In this document: in pieces, positions 20,001 to 28,506 of the stretch
Layout: the number at the start of each line of letters is the position of its first letter
How positions within the stretch are numbered: the stretch's first letter is position 1
DNA from: Sphingobacteriales bacterium TSM_CSM
Lineage (GTDB): Bacteria > Bacteroidota > Bacteroidia > Chitinophagales > UBA2359
Assembly: GCA_002212725.1 (NCBI GenBank)
Contig: MTCR01000103.1
Span: forward strand, 1-64,000
DNA length: 64,000 bases
Reading direction: 5' to 3'
Made by a program: the position numbers and the translations under genes
The notes under the pieces: model-generated
Told to the model about the DNA's origin: nothing
What the model saw: only the letters and a program-made list of their open reading frames with translations
The model's database searches: none

Positions 20001-21167
20001 GCAGGCCATTGAGGTTCCGTCGTAGTATTCATAAGCGGTGTTGCTGGTGGCAACGGTGCTTCTTATGCTGCTGCCGGGAGCGGTAATGTCAATCCATGAG
20101 CCGTAATTGGAGAAACTCGATTTCTGGTCGCTTTGGTTGCTCGAAGCCACGCTGATAACATTGTTGTATCCTGCGGGGTAAAACACCGAGTTGGTATTGT
20201 CGTTGCCGGCGGCGGCAATTACCAGAATGCCGCGGTTCCGGGCTTCGTTAACTATGTTTTGGTACGTTTGTGCATAACCGCCGCCACCCCAAGAGCAACT
20301 GATAACTTCGGGATAATTGTTCATGGCATAGGTAAAAGCGGTCCAAATGCCCGATAAGGAGGCGTCGCTGTCTCTTGCACCTTTACAGGCCATTACTTTT
20401 ACGTTATACGAAATAGCGCCGCCGCCCTTGGCATTGTTGGTAACAGCAGCAGCAATACCTGCGCAGTGGGTTCCGTGTGAAAAGTAAAAATTACTTGCTC
20501 CCGATGGCGGGTTGGGGTTATTGTCGTTGTTACCGCCGTCCCAGCCGTTTACATCATCAACATAACCATTTCCGTCATCGTCAAGGCCGTTTCCGGGTAT
20601 TTCGCCGGTGTTGGTCCAGATGTTGGCAGCCAGGTCTTCGTGTGTCAGGCGTACAGCATCATCAACAATAGCTACCACCACATTAGAAGAACCCGTAGCC
20701 AAATCCCATGCATCAAAAGCATCAACCTTTGAAATGTGCCATTGGGTATTGTTGGTAATAAACGGGTCGTTGGGCGTTAGGCACAATTGTTCGTAGGGCA
20801 CTTTTTCGGCATATTCTACCCACGGAAAAGCGTTCAAATCCCTGATTAAGGCATCAACATTGCCGGCTTCAGAAAAATGGAGGATATAAGTGCGGTAAAA
20901 AACCGGCGTTTTCAGTTTTTCAAACGGACGGTAAATGCGCTGAACTTTATACCTTTCAATAAGCCCGGACAAGAAGGGATATTGGCGGACATCGGAAACG
21001 CCTGCTTCAAACACAGGTAGTTTAACCTCAGATTTATCCGATATTTTAATAAACACCTGTCCGTCCCAATAGTGGGCGTACACTGTTTGCGCAAGTACCG
21101 GCCAACTGCCGTACACCAGGAACAAAGCACAAACTGCTAATAATTTTAATTGAGTGAATTGCTGCAT
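17076..21167 (-). CDS. Secreted subtilisin-like (S8) protease with FN3, GEVED and dockerin-like modules
   Basis: This protein has 1363 residues with a signal peptide ending PVLAQ. The S8 catalytic triad is visible: Asp169 in AIVDDAV, His231 in SHGTHCAG, Ser386 in GTSMACP; the oxyanion region is AAAGNDN. After the protease come an FN3 domain, a GEVED domain (FAYGEVEDYAV), three more FN3 domains, and a second GEVED domain (TYGEFEDYTI). A nine-proline linker and a C-terminal region with two EF-hand/dockerin-like loops (DYDHNGVLNYAD and DANKDGRTLADD) follow. No usual T9SS sorting domain is visible at the end. It is probably an extracellular protease. ATG at 21167 was chosen to fit the signal peptide. 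Confidence 0.93.
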   Translation of the reverse strand: MQQFTQLKLLAVCALFLVYGSWPVLAQTVYAHYWDGQVFIKISDKSEVKLPVFEAGVSDVRQYPFLSGLIERYKVQRIYRPFEKLKTPVFYRTYILHFSEAGNVDALIRDLNAFPWVEYAEKVPYEQLCLTPNDPFITNNTQWHISKVDAFDAWDLATGSSNVVVAIVDDAVRLTHEDLAANIWTNTGEIPGNGLDDDGNGYVDDVNGWDGGNNDNNPNPPSGASNFYFSHGTHCAGIAAAVTNNAKGGGAISYNVKVMACKGARDSDASLSGIWTAFTYAMNNYPEVISCSWGGGGYAQTYQNIVNEARNRGILVIAAAGNDNTNSVFYPAGYNNVISVASSNQSDQKSSFSNYGSWIDITAPGSSIRSTVATSNTAYEYYDGTSMACPNVASLAALIFSYNPSFGPAEVENCIFSGADNINSQNPGYVGLLGAGRINAFNSLQCANPGGCLVPGGLGTSQLTATSVTLAWNVMPNAVSYNARYRQTGTTAWITNNGITGNTLALSGLTPCTTYEYQVQSVCSSEQSSFSSVRTFATPPAGLLNYCTAKGNNVAYEWIAGVALNTINNNSGANGGYADFRCTGTALQQGNSYNITLTPGFAGQTYTEYWRIWIDLNQNGTFDDPSERLYSSTQATANVVNASITIPATALTGPTTMRVVMKWVASSDNTLPNACGTFAYGEVEDYAVNITSATTPTPTCNTPTSIGVANIGNNQATLQWAAVSGAGSYNIQWRQAGTTTWQTANSSSNSYILSALTACTQYEFQVQTVCTNGLSSNYSATSTFTTTGCTAPCNAPTGLSVSAIGATSATLIWAAASGAQSYNLQYRYVGAPTWQTVNTTATSQTINGLTECLGYEWQVQTVCGANAQSAFSSLQTFTTACGNACNVPAGIQATNITNTSAKIIWNAVAGATAYEVRLRLVGNTTWITATIYDLDADFTGGAACQQYQFQIRTVCGTGITSEWSNSLYFTLAGCSGYCEVAAQNSTNEWIQSIQMANISNTSGNNGGYGNFTNLNVQVYQDSTFNFTLTPGFGTQTNTQYWRIWIDWNKDFDFEDTGEMVYDSGTYFTNPATGLLAIAPDAPLGATRMRIAMKRVSSSLPTLPFPCLAYTYGEFEDYTITVFEPVVPPPPPPPPPATPVMVVKLKVLLEGCYNPSDSLMTTNLNNQNLIPEAQPFFREPWFYEGNEAVSNPAAIPPDVVDWVLVEAFDPANLFTPVARKAAFLQNNGQIMDTDGTTQGVKFPELEENTAYIFTVRPRSHMAVMTRVALNMPSLNWYNFSQSEFNAMGTNQLKAMPNGVYVLFAGDYDHNGVLNYADANQYISEANQTGQYLNADANKDGRTLADDYQLLRVNTGIMSISIMRY

Positions 21168-21393
21168 AATGAATAAAGGCAATGTGCGGTTAAAGATAGT
21201 AATACTATGCCGATAATGACGAACAAAACCCCGGGTTGTTCCGATGTTTGCATTGAATTGACTTTATTATGACATTATTTGCCGGCTGTATTCTGCAATG
21301 ACCTCCTTTCAATTTCATGCAAAGGCAAACTATATGGACATTAATAATGTTTTGTAGTTTGACAGAAACAATAAACCAACTGGAAAAACAATT

Positions 21394-22311
21394 ATGAAAG
21401 CAGTAATTTGTACAAAGTACGGCCCTCCCGAAGTGTTAATTCTTACCCAGGTTGAAAAGCCTGTACCCAAAGACAACGAGATTTTGGTAGCCATTAAGGC
21501 AACAGCGGTAAACTCGGGCGATGTAAGGGTGCGGGCATTGGCGGTAGAAGGGTTTTTAAAAATAGTAATGCGCTTTGTTTTGGGCTTTACCAAACCCCGG
21601 AAACCCATTTTGGGCACAGTGTTTTCGGGCATTGTGGCGCAGGTGGGCAGCAAGGTGCAAAATTTTTCGGCAGGCGATGAGGTTTACGGCATTACCGGTT
21701 TTCGGTTTGGAACTTATGCCGAATATATTGCCGTTGCTGAAAAAAGCGTGATTACTCACAAACCGGCCAACGCCACATTTGAAGAAGCGGCGGCTATTTT
21801 GTTTGGCGGTCAAACGGCCATCTACTTTTTGCAGAAGGCAAAAATTGCAGAAAGGGTAAATCCTTCTGTTTTAATTTATGGCGCAACAGGGGCGGTAGGC
21901 ACGGCAGCCGTGCAATTAGCCAAATACTACCATGCCCGGGTAACGGCTGTTTGCAGCTCTAACGGGCAAGACCTGGCAAATAAATTAGGTGCCGATAAGG
22001 TTATTTTGTACGATAAGGAAGATTTAAGCCAAATACCCGAAAAATTTGACATCTTTTTTGACGCAGTAGGTAAAGCACCCCAAAAACAAGCCCTTAATAT
22101 GCTTAACAAAGGCGGCAGCTACCAAACAGTTGGCGGTTTAGATGTGGCAGATGATAAAATAGAACAACTGCAACTGTTGCGCACCCTTTTTGAACAGGGC
22201 AGCTACCAGGCTACTATTGACCGTGTATTTACTTTAGACGAAATAGTGGAAGCACACCGCTATGTAGATACCGGCAGGAAAAAAGGCAATGTGGTGGTAA
22301 AGATACCGTAA
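21394..22311 (+). CDS. NAD(P)-dependent zinc-independent MDR oxidoreductase (quinone-oxidoreductase type)
   Basis: This 305-residue protein belongs to the medium-chain dehydrogenase/reductase family. The N-terminal GroES-like domain carries MKAVICTKYGPPEVLIL, NSGDVRVRA and GTVFSGIVAQVGSKV. The Rossmann domain has the nucleotide-binding loop YGATGAVGTAAVQLAK, followed by LGADKVILY and FDAVGK. The structural and catalytic zinc ligands of alcohol dehydrogenases are missing, as expected for quinone oxidoreductase or enoyl reductase-like members. The substrate cannot be told. It is a single gene, divergent from the protease gene. Confidence 0.9.
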   Translation: MKAVICTKYGPPEVLILTQVEKPVPKDNEILVAIKATAVNSGDVRVRALAVEGFLKIVMRFVLGFTKPRKPILGTVFSGIVAQVGSKVQNFSAGDEVYGITGFRFGTYAEYIAVAEKSVITHKPANATFEEAAAILFGGQTAIYFLQKAKIAERVNPSVLIYGATGAVGTAAVQLAKYYHARVTAVCSSNGQDLANKLGADKVILYDKEDLSQIPEKFDIFFDAVGKAPQKQALNMLNKGGSYQTVGGLDVADDKIEQLQLLRTLFEQGSYQATIDRVFTLDEIVEAHRYVDTGRKKGNVVVKIP

Positions 22312-22424
22312 ACGCATTTTTACATTTTGCCCCGGGTTAAGTTATTGCCCGAACAACTTTATTTATAAGCCCAAATTCCGCCAACCCAACCAACCGTGCG
22401 GCAGGCGTTTGCGTTATGAGTGAG

Positions 22425-22432
22425 TAGTTTTG
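22425..22432 (+). promoter_or_regulatory. Possible -7 element TAGTTTTG
   Basis: The octamer fits the Bacteroidota TAnnTTTG element, 27 nt before the ATG at 22460. No TTTG lies at the expected 19-20 nt upstream; the nearest is 13 nt away, so support is partial. Confidence 0.3.
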
Positions 22433-22459
22433 CTTTTTTAATCCCTTAATCGTTTTGGT

Positions 22460-23431
22460 ATGCAACGTTTACTTTTACCCGTTTTACTTTTTCTTTCCTG
22501 CAACAGTTTGTGGGCACAAATGGAATGGTCTCCTAATTATATGCAAACAATATGGTACGGCGACACCATTGCTTTTGATGCGCCGTACCTTTATTTACAC
22601 CCCGATACATCGGGCAGCAATATCTGGCAAATTGGCGCACCATCAAAACCGGGTTTCAATGCGGCTTTTTCGCCTCCCAATGCCATAGTTACCGATACTT
22701 TAAACCCATATCCGCCAAACAACCACTCGTGGTTTGATGTGTACTTAGGCACATTTAACTTTTCGGATTTCTATGGAAACGATATGTTTATTGAAATGCA
22801 ACACCGTTTTGATACCGATACCCTGAAAGATGGCGGTTTTATACAGGTTTCTTACGATATGGGCAGTACCTGGATGAACATTATACAAGATACCGTATGG
22901 CAAGATGTAAATCCTGCCTGGGAGAATTTAAACCTGTACAACCAAAGCAATGCCCTTTACAACGGCGAACCCGGTTTTTCGGGCATATCAAACGGTTGGG
23001 TTACTACCGGCTTTACCTGGCATTATACACCGGTGCGCAACAGCCACGCACCAATGCCCGATACCCTGATTTTGCGGTTTAATTTCATCAGCGACAGCCT
23101 GCACAACAACCGCAACGGCTGGATGATAGACAACATCAGGCTTTTTGCCGTTGATTTGGGGTCGGGTATCGGGCAAACACAATCTGATAGCTCCATATTT
23201 AGTGTATATCCAAATCCGGCAGCCAATAAAACAGGGGTGCGCCTGAATCAACCGTATCAAAAGGTGGAGTATGCACTTTTTTCGGCATCGGGAAGCTTGG
23301 TGAAAGAAGCGATTGTACAAAATACGCAGGAATTTGACATAGATTTGAGTCAAATTTCAGCAGGAATGTATATCTTGCGCCTTATTATCAATAACCGGCT
23401 TTCAACTTTTGAAAAGTTGTTGGTGCGGTAA
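22460..23431 (+). CDS. Secreted protein with T9SS type A sorting domain
   Basis: This 323-residue protein has a signal peptide ending LWAQ. The middle part (WFDVYLGTFNFSDFYGNDMFIEMQHRF, SYDMGSTWMNI, MIDNIRLF) resembles the beta-sandwich domains common in Bacteroidota exoproteins. The C-terminus has the type A sorting pattern: VYPNPAANK, then a beta domain ending GMYILRLIINNRLSTFEKLLVR. It is exported by T9SS and cleaved or attached at the surface; function unknown. It is followed 12 nt later by the DUF1028 gene, probably in one transcript. Confidence 0.85.
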   Translation: MQRLLLPVLLFLSCNSLWAQMEWSPNYMQTIWYGDTIAFDAPYLYLHPDTSGSNIWQIGAPSKPGFNAAFSPPNAIVTDTLNPYPPNNHSWFDVYLGTFNFSDFYGNDMFIEMQHRFDTDTLKDGGFIQVSYDMGSTWMNIIQDTVWQDVNPAWENLNLYNQSNALYNGEPGFSGISNGWVTTGFTWHYTPVRNSHAPMPDTLILRFNFISDSLHNNRNGWMIDNIRLFAVDLGSGIGQTQSDSSIFSVYPNPAANKTGVRLNQPYQKVEYALFSASGSLVKEAIVQNTQEFDIDLSQISAGMYILRLIINNRLSTFEKLLVR

Positions 23432-23443
23432 ATTTACTACTTT

Positions 23444-24433
23444 ATGTACCGCCTTTTATTGCTTATGTTACTTGCTAACCCTATTTCACCACTCATTGCC
23501 CAACAGGTGTATAACCCTGCCATGCCACTGGCGCACACCTATTCTATTGCAGGCTACGACCCCAAAACCGGCGAAATGGGCGTGGCCGTACAATCGCACT
23601 GGTTTTCGGTAGGAAGCATAGTAACCTGGGGCGAAGCCGGAGTAGGCGTTGTAGCCACTCAATCTTTTGTAAACCCCGCATTTGGCCCCGATGGGCTGGC
23701 TTTGATGCGAAAAGGACTTAGCCCACAGGCTGCCTTAGACAGTCTGCTGGCAACCGATGCCGGACACGATGTGCGGCAGGTGGCATTGCTGAATGCCAAA
23801 GGCGAAACGGCGGTACATACCGGCAGTAATTGTATTGCCGAAGCCGGACACAAACAAGGTAAATATTTTTCGGCACAGGCCAACATGATGCTTACCGATA
23901 AGGTTTGGGGCGCCATGGCCACCGCTTTCGAAACCACCCAGGCACCCCTTGCCGAACGGCTTATTGCTGCGCTGGAAGCGGCAGAAAATGCCGGTGGTGA
24001 TATAAGAGGAAAGCAATCGGCAGCCATATTGGTGGTAAGCGGCACCAACACGGGTAAACCTTGGGTTGACCGGTTGATTGACCTTCGGGTAGAAGACCAC
24101 ACACAGCCAATTGCCGAAATTAAGCGCCTTTTACAGGTGCATCGCGCATACGGACACATGAACGCCGGCGACCTTGCTGTGGAAAAAGGTAATATGGACG
24201 AAGCGATGAAAGAATACGCCGCCGCCCAAAAATTGTTTCCCGATAATGAAGAAATGAGTTATTGGACAGCCGTAACGCTTGCCAACGCAGGAAAAACCGA
24301 TGAAGCCCTTGCTCTGTTTAAGCAGGTGTTTGCCAAAAATGAGCAATGGCGTATTTTAACTACCCGGATTGTAAAAAACAAACTGCTTACCGTAGATGCC
24401 CAAACCCTGTTGCAAATTCTGGAAGCAAGGTAG
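23444..24433 (+). CDS. Secreted DUF1028 protein with C-terminal TPR-like region
   Basis: This 329-residue protein has a signal peptide (to about residue 20). The DUF1028 domain is clear: HTYSIAGYDPKTGEMGVAVQS, GVGVVATQSFVNPAFG, GHKQGKYFSAQANMM and the region with GGDIRGKQSAAILVV. DUF1028 has an Ntn-hydrolase-like fold, but its reaction is not established. Residues from about 240 on (AGDLAVEKGNMDEAMKEY and following) look like tetratricopeptide repeats. It probably shares a transcript with the T9SS cargo gene just upstream. Confidence 0.85.
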   Translation: MYRLLLLMLLANPISPLIAQQVYNPAMPLAHTYSIAGYDPKTGEMGVAVQSHWFSVGSIVTWGEAGVGVVATQSFVNPAFGPDGLALMRKGLSPQAALDSLLATDAGHDVRQVALLNAKGETAVHTGSNCIAEAGHKQGKYFSAQANMMLTDKVWGAMATAFETTQAPLAERLIAALEAAENAGGDIRGKQSAAILVVSGTNTGKPWVDRLIDLRVEDHTQPIAEIKRLLQVHRAYGHMNAGDLAVEKGNMDEAMKEYAAAQKLFPDNEEMSYWTAVTLANAGKTDEALALFKQVFAKNEQWRILTTRIVKNKLLTVDAQTLLQILEAR

Positions 24434-24538
24434 GTCAAAGGGTGTAATGCAAGTACAGGGGCTACGCAGTGCTTGTTTCCGCTAAAGAACAGCAGCAGAC
24501 AACGATGGCAATAAGTAATAAAAAAAATACTTTGTAAA

Positions 24539-24546
24539 TACCTTTG
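24539..24546 (+). promoter_or_regulatory. Possible -7 element TACCTTTG
   Basis: This octamer fits the TAnnTTTG consensus and is the same octamer found in the two full promoters at 26216 and 30134. It lies 42 nt before the ATG at 24589. No -33 TTTG at 19-20 nt upstream was found. Confidence 0.4.
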
Positions 24547-24588
24547 TATTACAAGTTTATGAGCTGTAGATAGCCATAAAAGTATTAT

Positions 24589-26136
24589 ATGAAAGGCAGA
24601 TTTATTGGACAGCTTTGTGGGTTTATTACCCAAGGGCGGTTAATAGTAATAGCCCTGTTGCTTTTTTTTACCTACTTTGCATTGCTTATAGCGCTCCCTC
24701 AAAATGGGGTAAACACCATGCTGAGGCTATATAGCAGTCGTTTATTAATGTTAGGTGGTATTGCTTTTGCCTGTTACTATAGTTATAATGCCCATACAGT
24801 AAACAAACCATTTGATGCCCTGTTGCAGCAGCAGTGTTACCCGCATACACTGGCCATATTCAGGATTTGTGTTTTTCTCATACCGGCACTTTTTGCCCTT
24901 TACCCCGGTTCCAGTATTTCGGGTTGGATGTTGGAAGAGTGGATAGACCTGCCTGTATCAGAAAGAAAACCGTTGCCGTTTATGGACTGGTACAGCATGC
25001 ATGTGCCCGTTGGAAGGCAAATTGCCGATACCATACAGCCGTTTTACAAATTGGTTTCGGTAATGGGTTTGCTGGGCTTGTTTACCCGCTTTTCTACCAT
25101 TTCTTTTGCCATTTGCAATTTTTACATCTACAGCATCATGAGCTTGTATGGGAAGCCGGTTAACAATCAACACATGTTTTGGTTTCCGGCCATACTGGCT
25201 TTGTCAGATTGCGGGCGGGTTTTTTCGGCCGATTATCTCCTGCGGCAATATTGGCATAAAAATACAACACCTGTAACTCGTGGCGCTCAGTACTATTATC
25301 CCATTCTTTGTATTTGGCTGCTGTTGGGTGTTTTTTACTTTTTTCCCGGTTTCTGGAAAATCTGGACATCAGGTTTTGACTGGATATTTAAAGGCTATCT
25401 GAAAGGCTATCTGTACCTCAAATGGCATGAACTAAATAACTGGCAACCCTTATTTCGCATTGACCAATATCCGGTTATGCTGGTTTTGGCAGCGGCAGCC
25501 ACCATTGTGTTTGAAATAGGGTTTATTTTTGGGGTTCTTCACCGAAAATGGCGCTTAGTGTTAATTCCGGCAGGCATGTTGTTTCATGGTGGGGTGTATT
25601 TAATGATGCAAATCAGTTTTTTTCAGTTATTTCAAGGCTATGTTGTGCTGCTGAATTTTGACCGGCTTGCATCTAAATCTGCAGGTAGCAGGAATGCGCC
25701 GCCATACAACCATAAGGCTTTTAATTGGCAGTTGGCTGTTTTCGGGTTTATTTTGACCGGAAATGCACTGATGGGGGTACTTAAAACCAACAGTTTTCCA
25801 TTTGCCTGTTATCCTGCTTTTGATACTGAAGTAAAAGTTACAGGCTTTGAGGTAATAGTATATGAGGCCAATTGCAATCATCGCATTGTGTATGATGCCC
25901 AACTGCGAAACCTCCTGAACAAGCATTACACCTCCTATAATTTGCAGGCCAGGGAATTTGCATTGCTGAAAGCAGCAAACCGGTCAGACTCTCTGAAAGC
26001 CATAACCGAAGCAAAAGCAATTACAGCAGCCTTGCAACAAATACTGGCTTGTGATACAGTGTATTTCTATAAAACGCAATTGGGCAATGAAAATAACCCT
26101 AAGACAAGAACAAAATTGCTGCAAATATCCCCCTGA
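24589..26136 (+). CDS. HTTM-domain-like multi-pass membrane protein
   Basis: This 515-residue protein has about ten predicted transmembrane segments in the first 400 residues, then a soluble C-terminal tail of about 100 residues. The pattern of helices, the FRICVFLIPALFALYP helix, the QHMFWFPAILALSDCGRVFS segment and YFFPGFWKIWTSGFDWI resemble HTTM domains, which are related to the vitamin K-dependent gamma-carboxylase. Bacterial HTTM proteins have no firmly known reaction. The 515-residue length and tail are compatible with, but not diagnostic for, the family. A monocistronic gene is likely; a possible -7 box is at 24539. Confidence 0.65.
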   Translation: MKGRFIGQLCGFITQGRLIVIALLLFFTYFALLIALPQNGVNTMLRLYSSRLLMLGGIAFACYYSYNAHTVNKPFDALLQQQCYPHTLAIFRICVFLIPALFALYPGSSISGWMLEEWIDLPVSERKPLPFMDWYSMHVPVGRQIADTIQPFYKLVSVMGLLGLFTRFSTISFAICNFYIYSIMSLYGKPVNNQHMFWFPAILALSDCGRVFSADYLLRQYWHKNTTPVTRGAQYYYPILCIWLLLGVFYFFPGFWKIWTSGFDWIFKGYLKGYLYLKWHELNNWQPLFRIDQYPVMLVLAAAATIVFEIGFIFGVLHRKWRLVLIPAGMLFHGGVYLMMQISFFQLFQGYVVLLNFDRLASKSAGSRNAPPYNHKAFNWQLAVFGFILTGNALMGVLKTNSFPFACYPAFDTEVKVTGFEVIVYEANCNHRIVYDAQLRNLLNKHYTSYNLQAREFALLKAANRSDSLKAITEAKAITAALQQILACDTVYFYKTQLGNENNPKTRTKLLQISP

Positions 26137-26215
26137 CCCTTTTGTTATAAGCAGCAATGTGCCATAAAAACAGGGAGAGTATTGCAGTCCGGACGTTTTT
26201 TGTTTGAAGAAAAAG

Positions 26216-26247
26216 TTTGAAACTAACCTTAAAACCAGTTACCTTTG
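26216..26247 (+). promoter_or_regulatory. Bacteroidota-type promoter (TTTG-N20-TACCTTTG)
   Basis: The -33 element TTTG (26216-26219) and the -7 element TACCTTTG (26240-26247) are separated by exactly 20 nt. It serves the lipoprotein/DUF1800/DUF1501 operon. The whole 32-nt block matches that of the promoter at 30134 at 24 positions. Confidence 0.8.
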
Positions 26248-26298
26248 CAGAGAGTTAACCTGAAGCACCACTTTTTCCTTAATAAAGTAAATAAAAAA

Positions 26299-26766
26299 AT
26301 GCATATGAAAGCAACATTTTCACCCTTCTTAGTACTACTTGCCGCCCTTTTTATTATCTCTTCCTGCTCTGTGGAGCCTCGCGGCAATGAAAATACCGAA
26401 ACCAAAACCGAAGCCCAAACCGATGCACCGCCGGCTCCCAAAACTTTCGACGGAAATTTTCTTTATTCGGGAAAACTGAACGGCAAAGATATATTGGTAA
26501 AAATTGTGGTGAAAGAAAAAATGCTCAGCGGTGGTTATTATTTCTTACCCGATGGCAAGGAAAGCAAAGTGTCGGGTAAACTTACCTCCGATACTACCGG
26601 TGAAATGACCGAGTTTGACGAAAACAACAAACCGGTGGCCACCTTTAACGGCACCTTTAAACCCGATGGTACGGCTGATATTACGCGCACGGTTACCGGC
26701 AGCCAAACCCCTGAAATGTTTACCCTGGCGCCCTTTAAAGACGAGGGGGCATATAAACCCAATTAG
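26299..26766 (+). CDS. Small lipoprotein, unknown function
   Basis: This protein has 155 residues and a lipoprotein signal with lipobox IISSC (Cys at about residue 22). A Glu/Thr/Pro-rich linker is followed by a beta-rich domain (FDGNFLYSGKLNGKDILVKI, LSGGYYFLPDGKESKVSGKL and FNGTFKPDGTADITRTV), which resembles the small beta domains of other Bacteroidota lipoproteins. The start at 26299 follows an A-rich leader; an in-frame TTG at 26245 would overlap the promoter. It is the first gene of an operon with the DUF1800 gene (16-nt gap). Confidence 0.75.
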   Translation: MHMKATFSPFLVLLAALFIISSCSVEPRGNENTETKTEAQTDAPPAPKTFDGNFLYSGKLNGKDILVKIVVKEKMLSGGYYFLPDGKESKVSGKLTSDTTGEMTEFDENNKPVATFNGTFKPDGTADITRTVTGSQTPEMFTLAPFKDEGAYKPN

Positions 26767-26782
26767 TCGCATACAGCACACT

Positions 26783-28489
26783 ATGAACCGGCGCAAAGTA
26801 ATTGCTTCAGCACTTTTGTTAACCTCGCTTATTAAAAACGAAGGCTGCCAAAAGTATGATAAAGCAACCACTTCTTCCACCGCCGGAATGCAAGTTCCAC
26901 CCTCCCTTGAACCATATTCTGGAGAGTGGACGCATGACACCGCAGCTCATTTGCTGCGCAGGGCAACTTTCGGGCCTACCCGTTTGCAAATTTCCGATTC
27001 GGTTGAAAAAGGTATGCAGGCAACCATAGAGCAGCTTTTTCAACCTTTACCGCTGCCACCGCCGCCCCTGAATTATTTTTTTACCCAAGACCCCAACGTG
27101 CCTGTAGGGGCAACCTGGGTAAATGCACCTTACCTGCAAGATGTTTTTTTTGAACAATACCGCAAAAAAAGCATCAGAGCCTGGTACATGTCCCAAATTT
27201 GGGCAGAAGGTGTTTCGGTACGGCAACAACTTACCCTTTTCTGGCACAACCATTTTGGAATTTCCGATATTATTGAGCATAAGCAGGAATACATACATCT
27301 TAACCTGCTGCAAACCTATGCATGGGGTAATTTCAAGGAACTGGTAAAAAAGGTTACCATAGACCCGGCAATGTTGCGCTTTTTAAACGGGCGTGACAAC
27401 GTTGCCGGCGCTCCCAATGAAAATTATGCCCGCGAATTACTGGAACTGTTTACCGTTGGAAAAGGTGCTTTAGCCGGCCCGGGCGATTACACTACCTTTA
27501 CCGAACAAGACGTGGCAGAAATTGCCCGCGCGCTTACCGGTTGGCGCGATACCGGTTATTATACATTAAACGCCAATGAGCCAATATCGGTAAAGTTTGA
27601 GGAACAGGCGCACGACAAGGGTATTAAGCAGTTGTCGGAAAGGTTTAATAAGGAATTAATACATAATTCGGAAAACCTTGAGTATGAAAAGGTTATTGAC
27701 GTTATTTTTGAACAGCCGGCTACTGCACTCCATATATGCCGCAAATTGTACCGGTGGTTTGTGCATTACCGGCTCAATGAAACGGTAGAACAAAAGGTTA
27801 TTGCACCAATGGCAGCAATGCTTCGGGAAAACAACTATGAAATACGCCCGGTTTTGGAAGCCCTGTTCCGCAGCAGTCATTTTTACCAAATAGCGGCAAC
27901 CGGTCCAAAAATTAAAAGCCCCGTTGAATTTTTAATGGGTGCATTGAAACAACTGGAGATATCCATGCCCGAAGAAGTAGTGGAACGTTATCAAATTTGC
28001 CACTATTTGTTTGAAACAGCAGCCAACATGCAAATGGAATTGCTAAAACCGCCCGGCGTAGCAGGCTGGAAAGCATACTACCAGGCGCCCCAATATTACC
28101 GTTGCTGGATAAACGCCGCCACACTTCAATACCGAAAGCAGTTTATTGCCATGCTTACTTCGGGATTGGGTATTGCAGCTCCCGAAAATCAGGGCGCTGT
28201 AGTTGCTGTTTCGCCCATTAAAATATTGAAAATGTTTGCCAACTCACACAATGCAGGGGCATTGGTTAATAACTTATCGGATTTATTGTTTCTTCACCCT
28301 CCGGCAACTAAATTGCAGTTGCAACTCAAAGCACTGCTGTTAGATGGCTTGCCCGATGAAGAATGGAGCAAAAACTGCCTTGCTTTTTTAGAAAATCCTG
28401 AAAATAAAATGCTTGCCAATGCAACAGGGAAACGCCTGCGGCGACTGCTGTCTGGAATGCTGAACATGCCCGAATTTCACCTCATCTGA
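26783..28489 (+). CDS. DUF1800 family protein
   Basis: This 568-residue protein matches the DUF1800 family: AAHLLRRATFGPTRLQI, LTLFWHNHFG, PNENYARELLELFTVGKG, EIARALTGWRDTGYY and KPPGVAGWKAY. The N-terminus MNRRKVIASALLL resembles a twin-arginine signal. In Bacteroidota and Planctomycetota, DUF1800 genes usually sit next to DUF1501 genes, as here (17-nt gap). The function is not established; an exported or periplasmic role is inferred. The ATG at 26783 fits 16 nt after the previous stop. Confidence 0.9.
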   Translation: MNRRKVIASALLLTSLIKNEGCQKYDKATTSSTAGMQVPPSLEPYSGEWTHDTAAHLLRRATFGPTRLQISDSVEKGMQATIEQLFQPLPLPPPPLNYFFTQDPNVPVGATWVNAPYLQDVFFEQYRKKSIRAWYMSQIWAEGVSVRQQLTLFWHNHFGISDIIEHKQEYIHLNLLQTYAWGNFKELVKKVTIDPAMLRFLNGRDNVAGAPNENYARELLELFTVGKGALAGPGDYTTFTEQDVAEIARALTGWRDTGYYTLNANEPISVKFEEQAHDKGIKQLSERFNKELIHNSENLEYEKVIDVIFEQPATALHICRKLYRWFVHYRLNETVEQKVIAPMAAMLRENNYEIRPVLEALFRSSHFYQIAATGPKIKSPVEFLMGALKQLEISMPEEVVERYQICHYLFETAANMQMELLKPPGVAGWKAYYQAPQYYRCWINAATLQYRKQFIAMLTSGLGIAAPENQGAVVAVSPIKILKMFANSHNAGALVNNLSDLLFLHPPATKLQLQLKALLLDGLPDEEWSKNCLAFLENPENKMLANATGKRLRRLLSGMLNMPEFHLI

Positions 28490-28506
28490 TACCATAAACT
28501 TCTGAT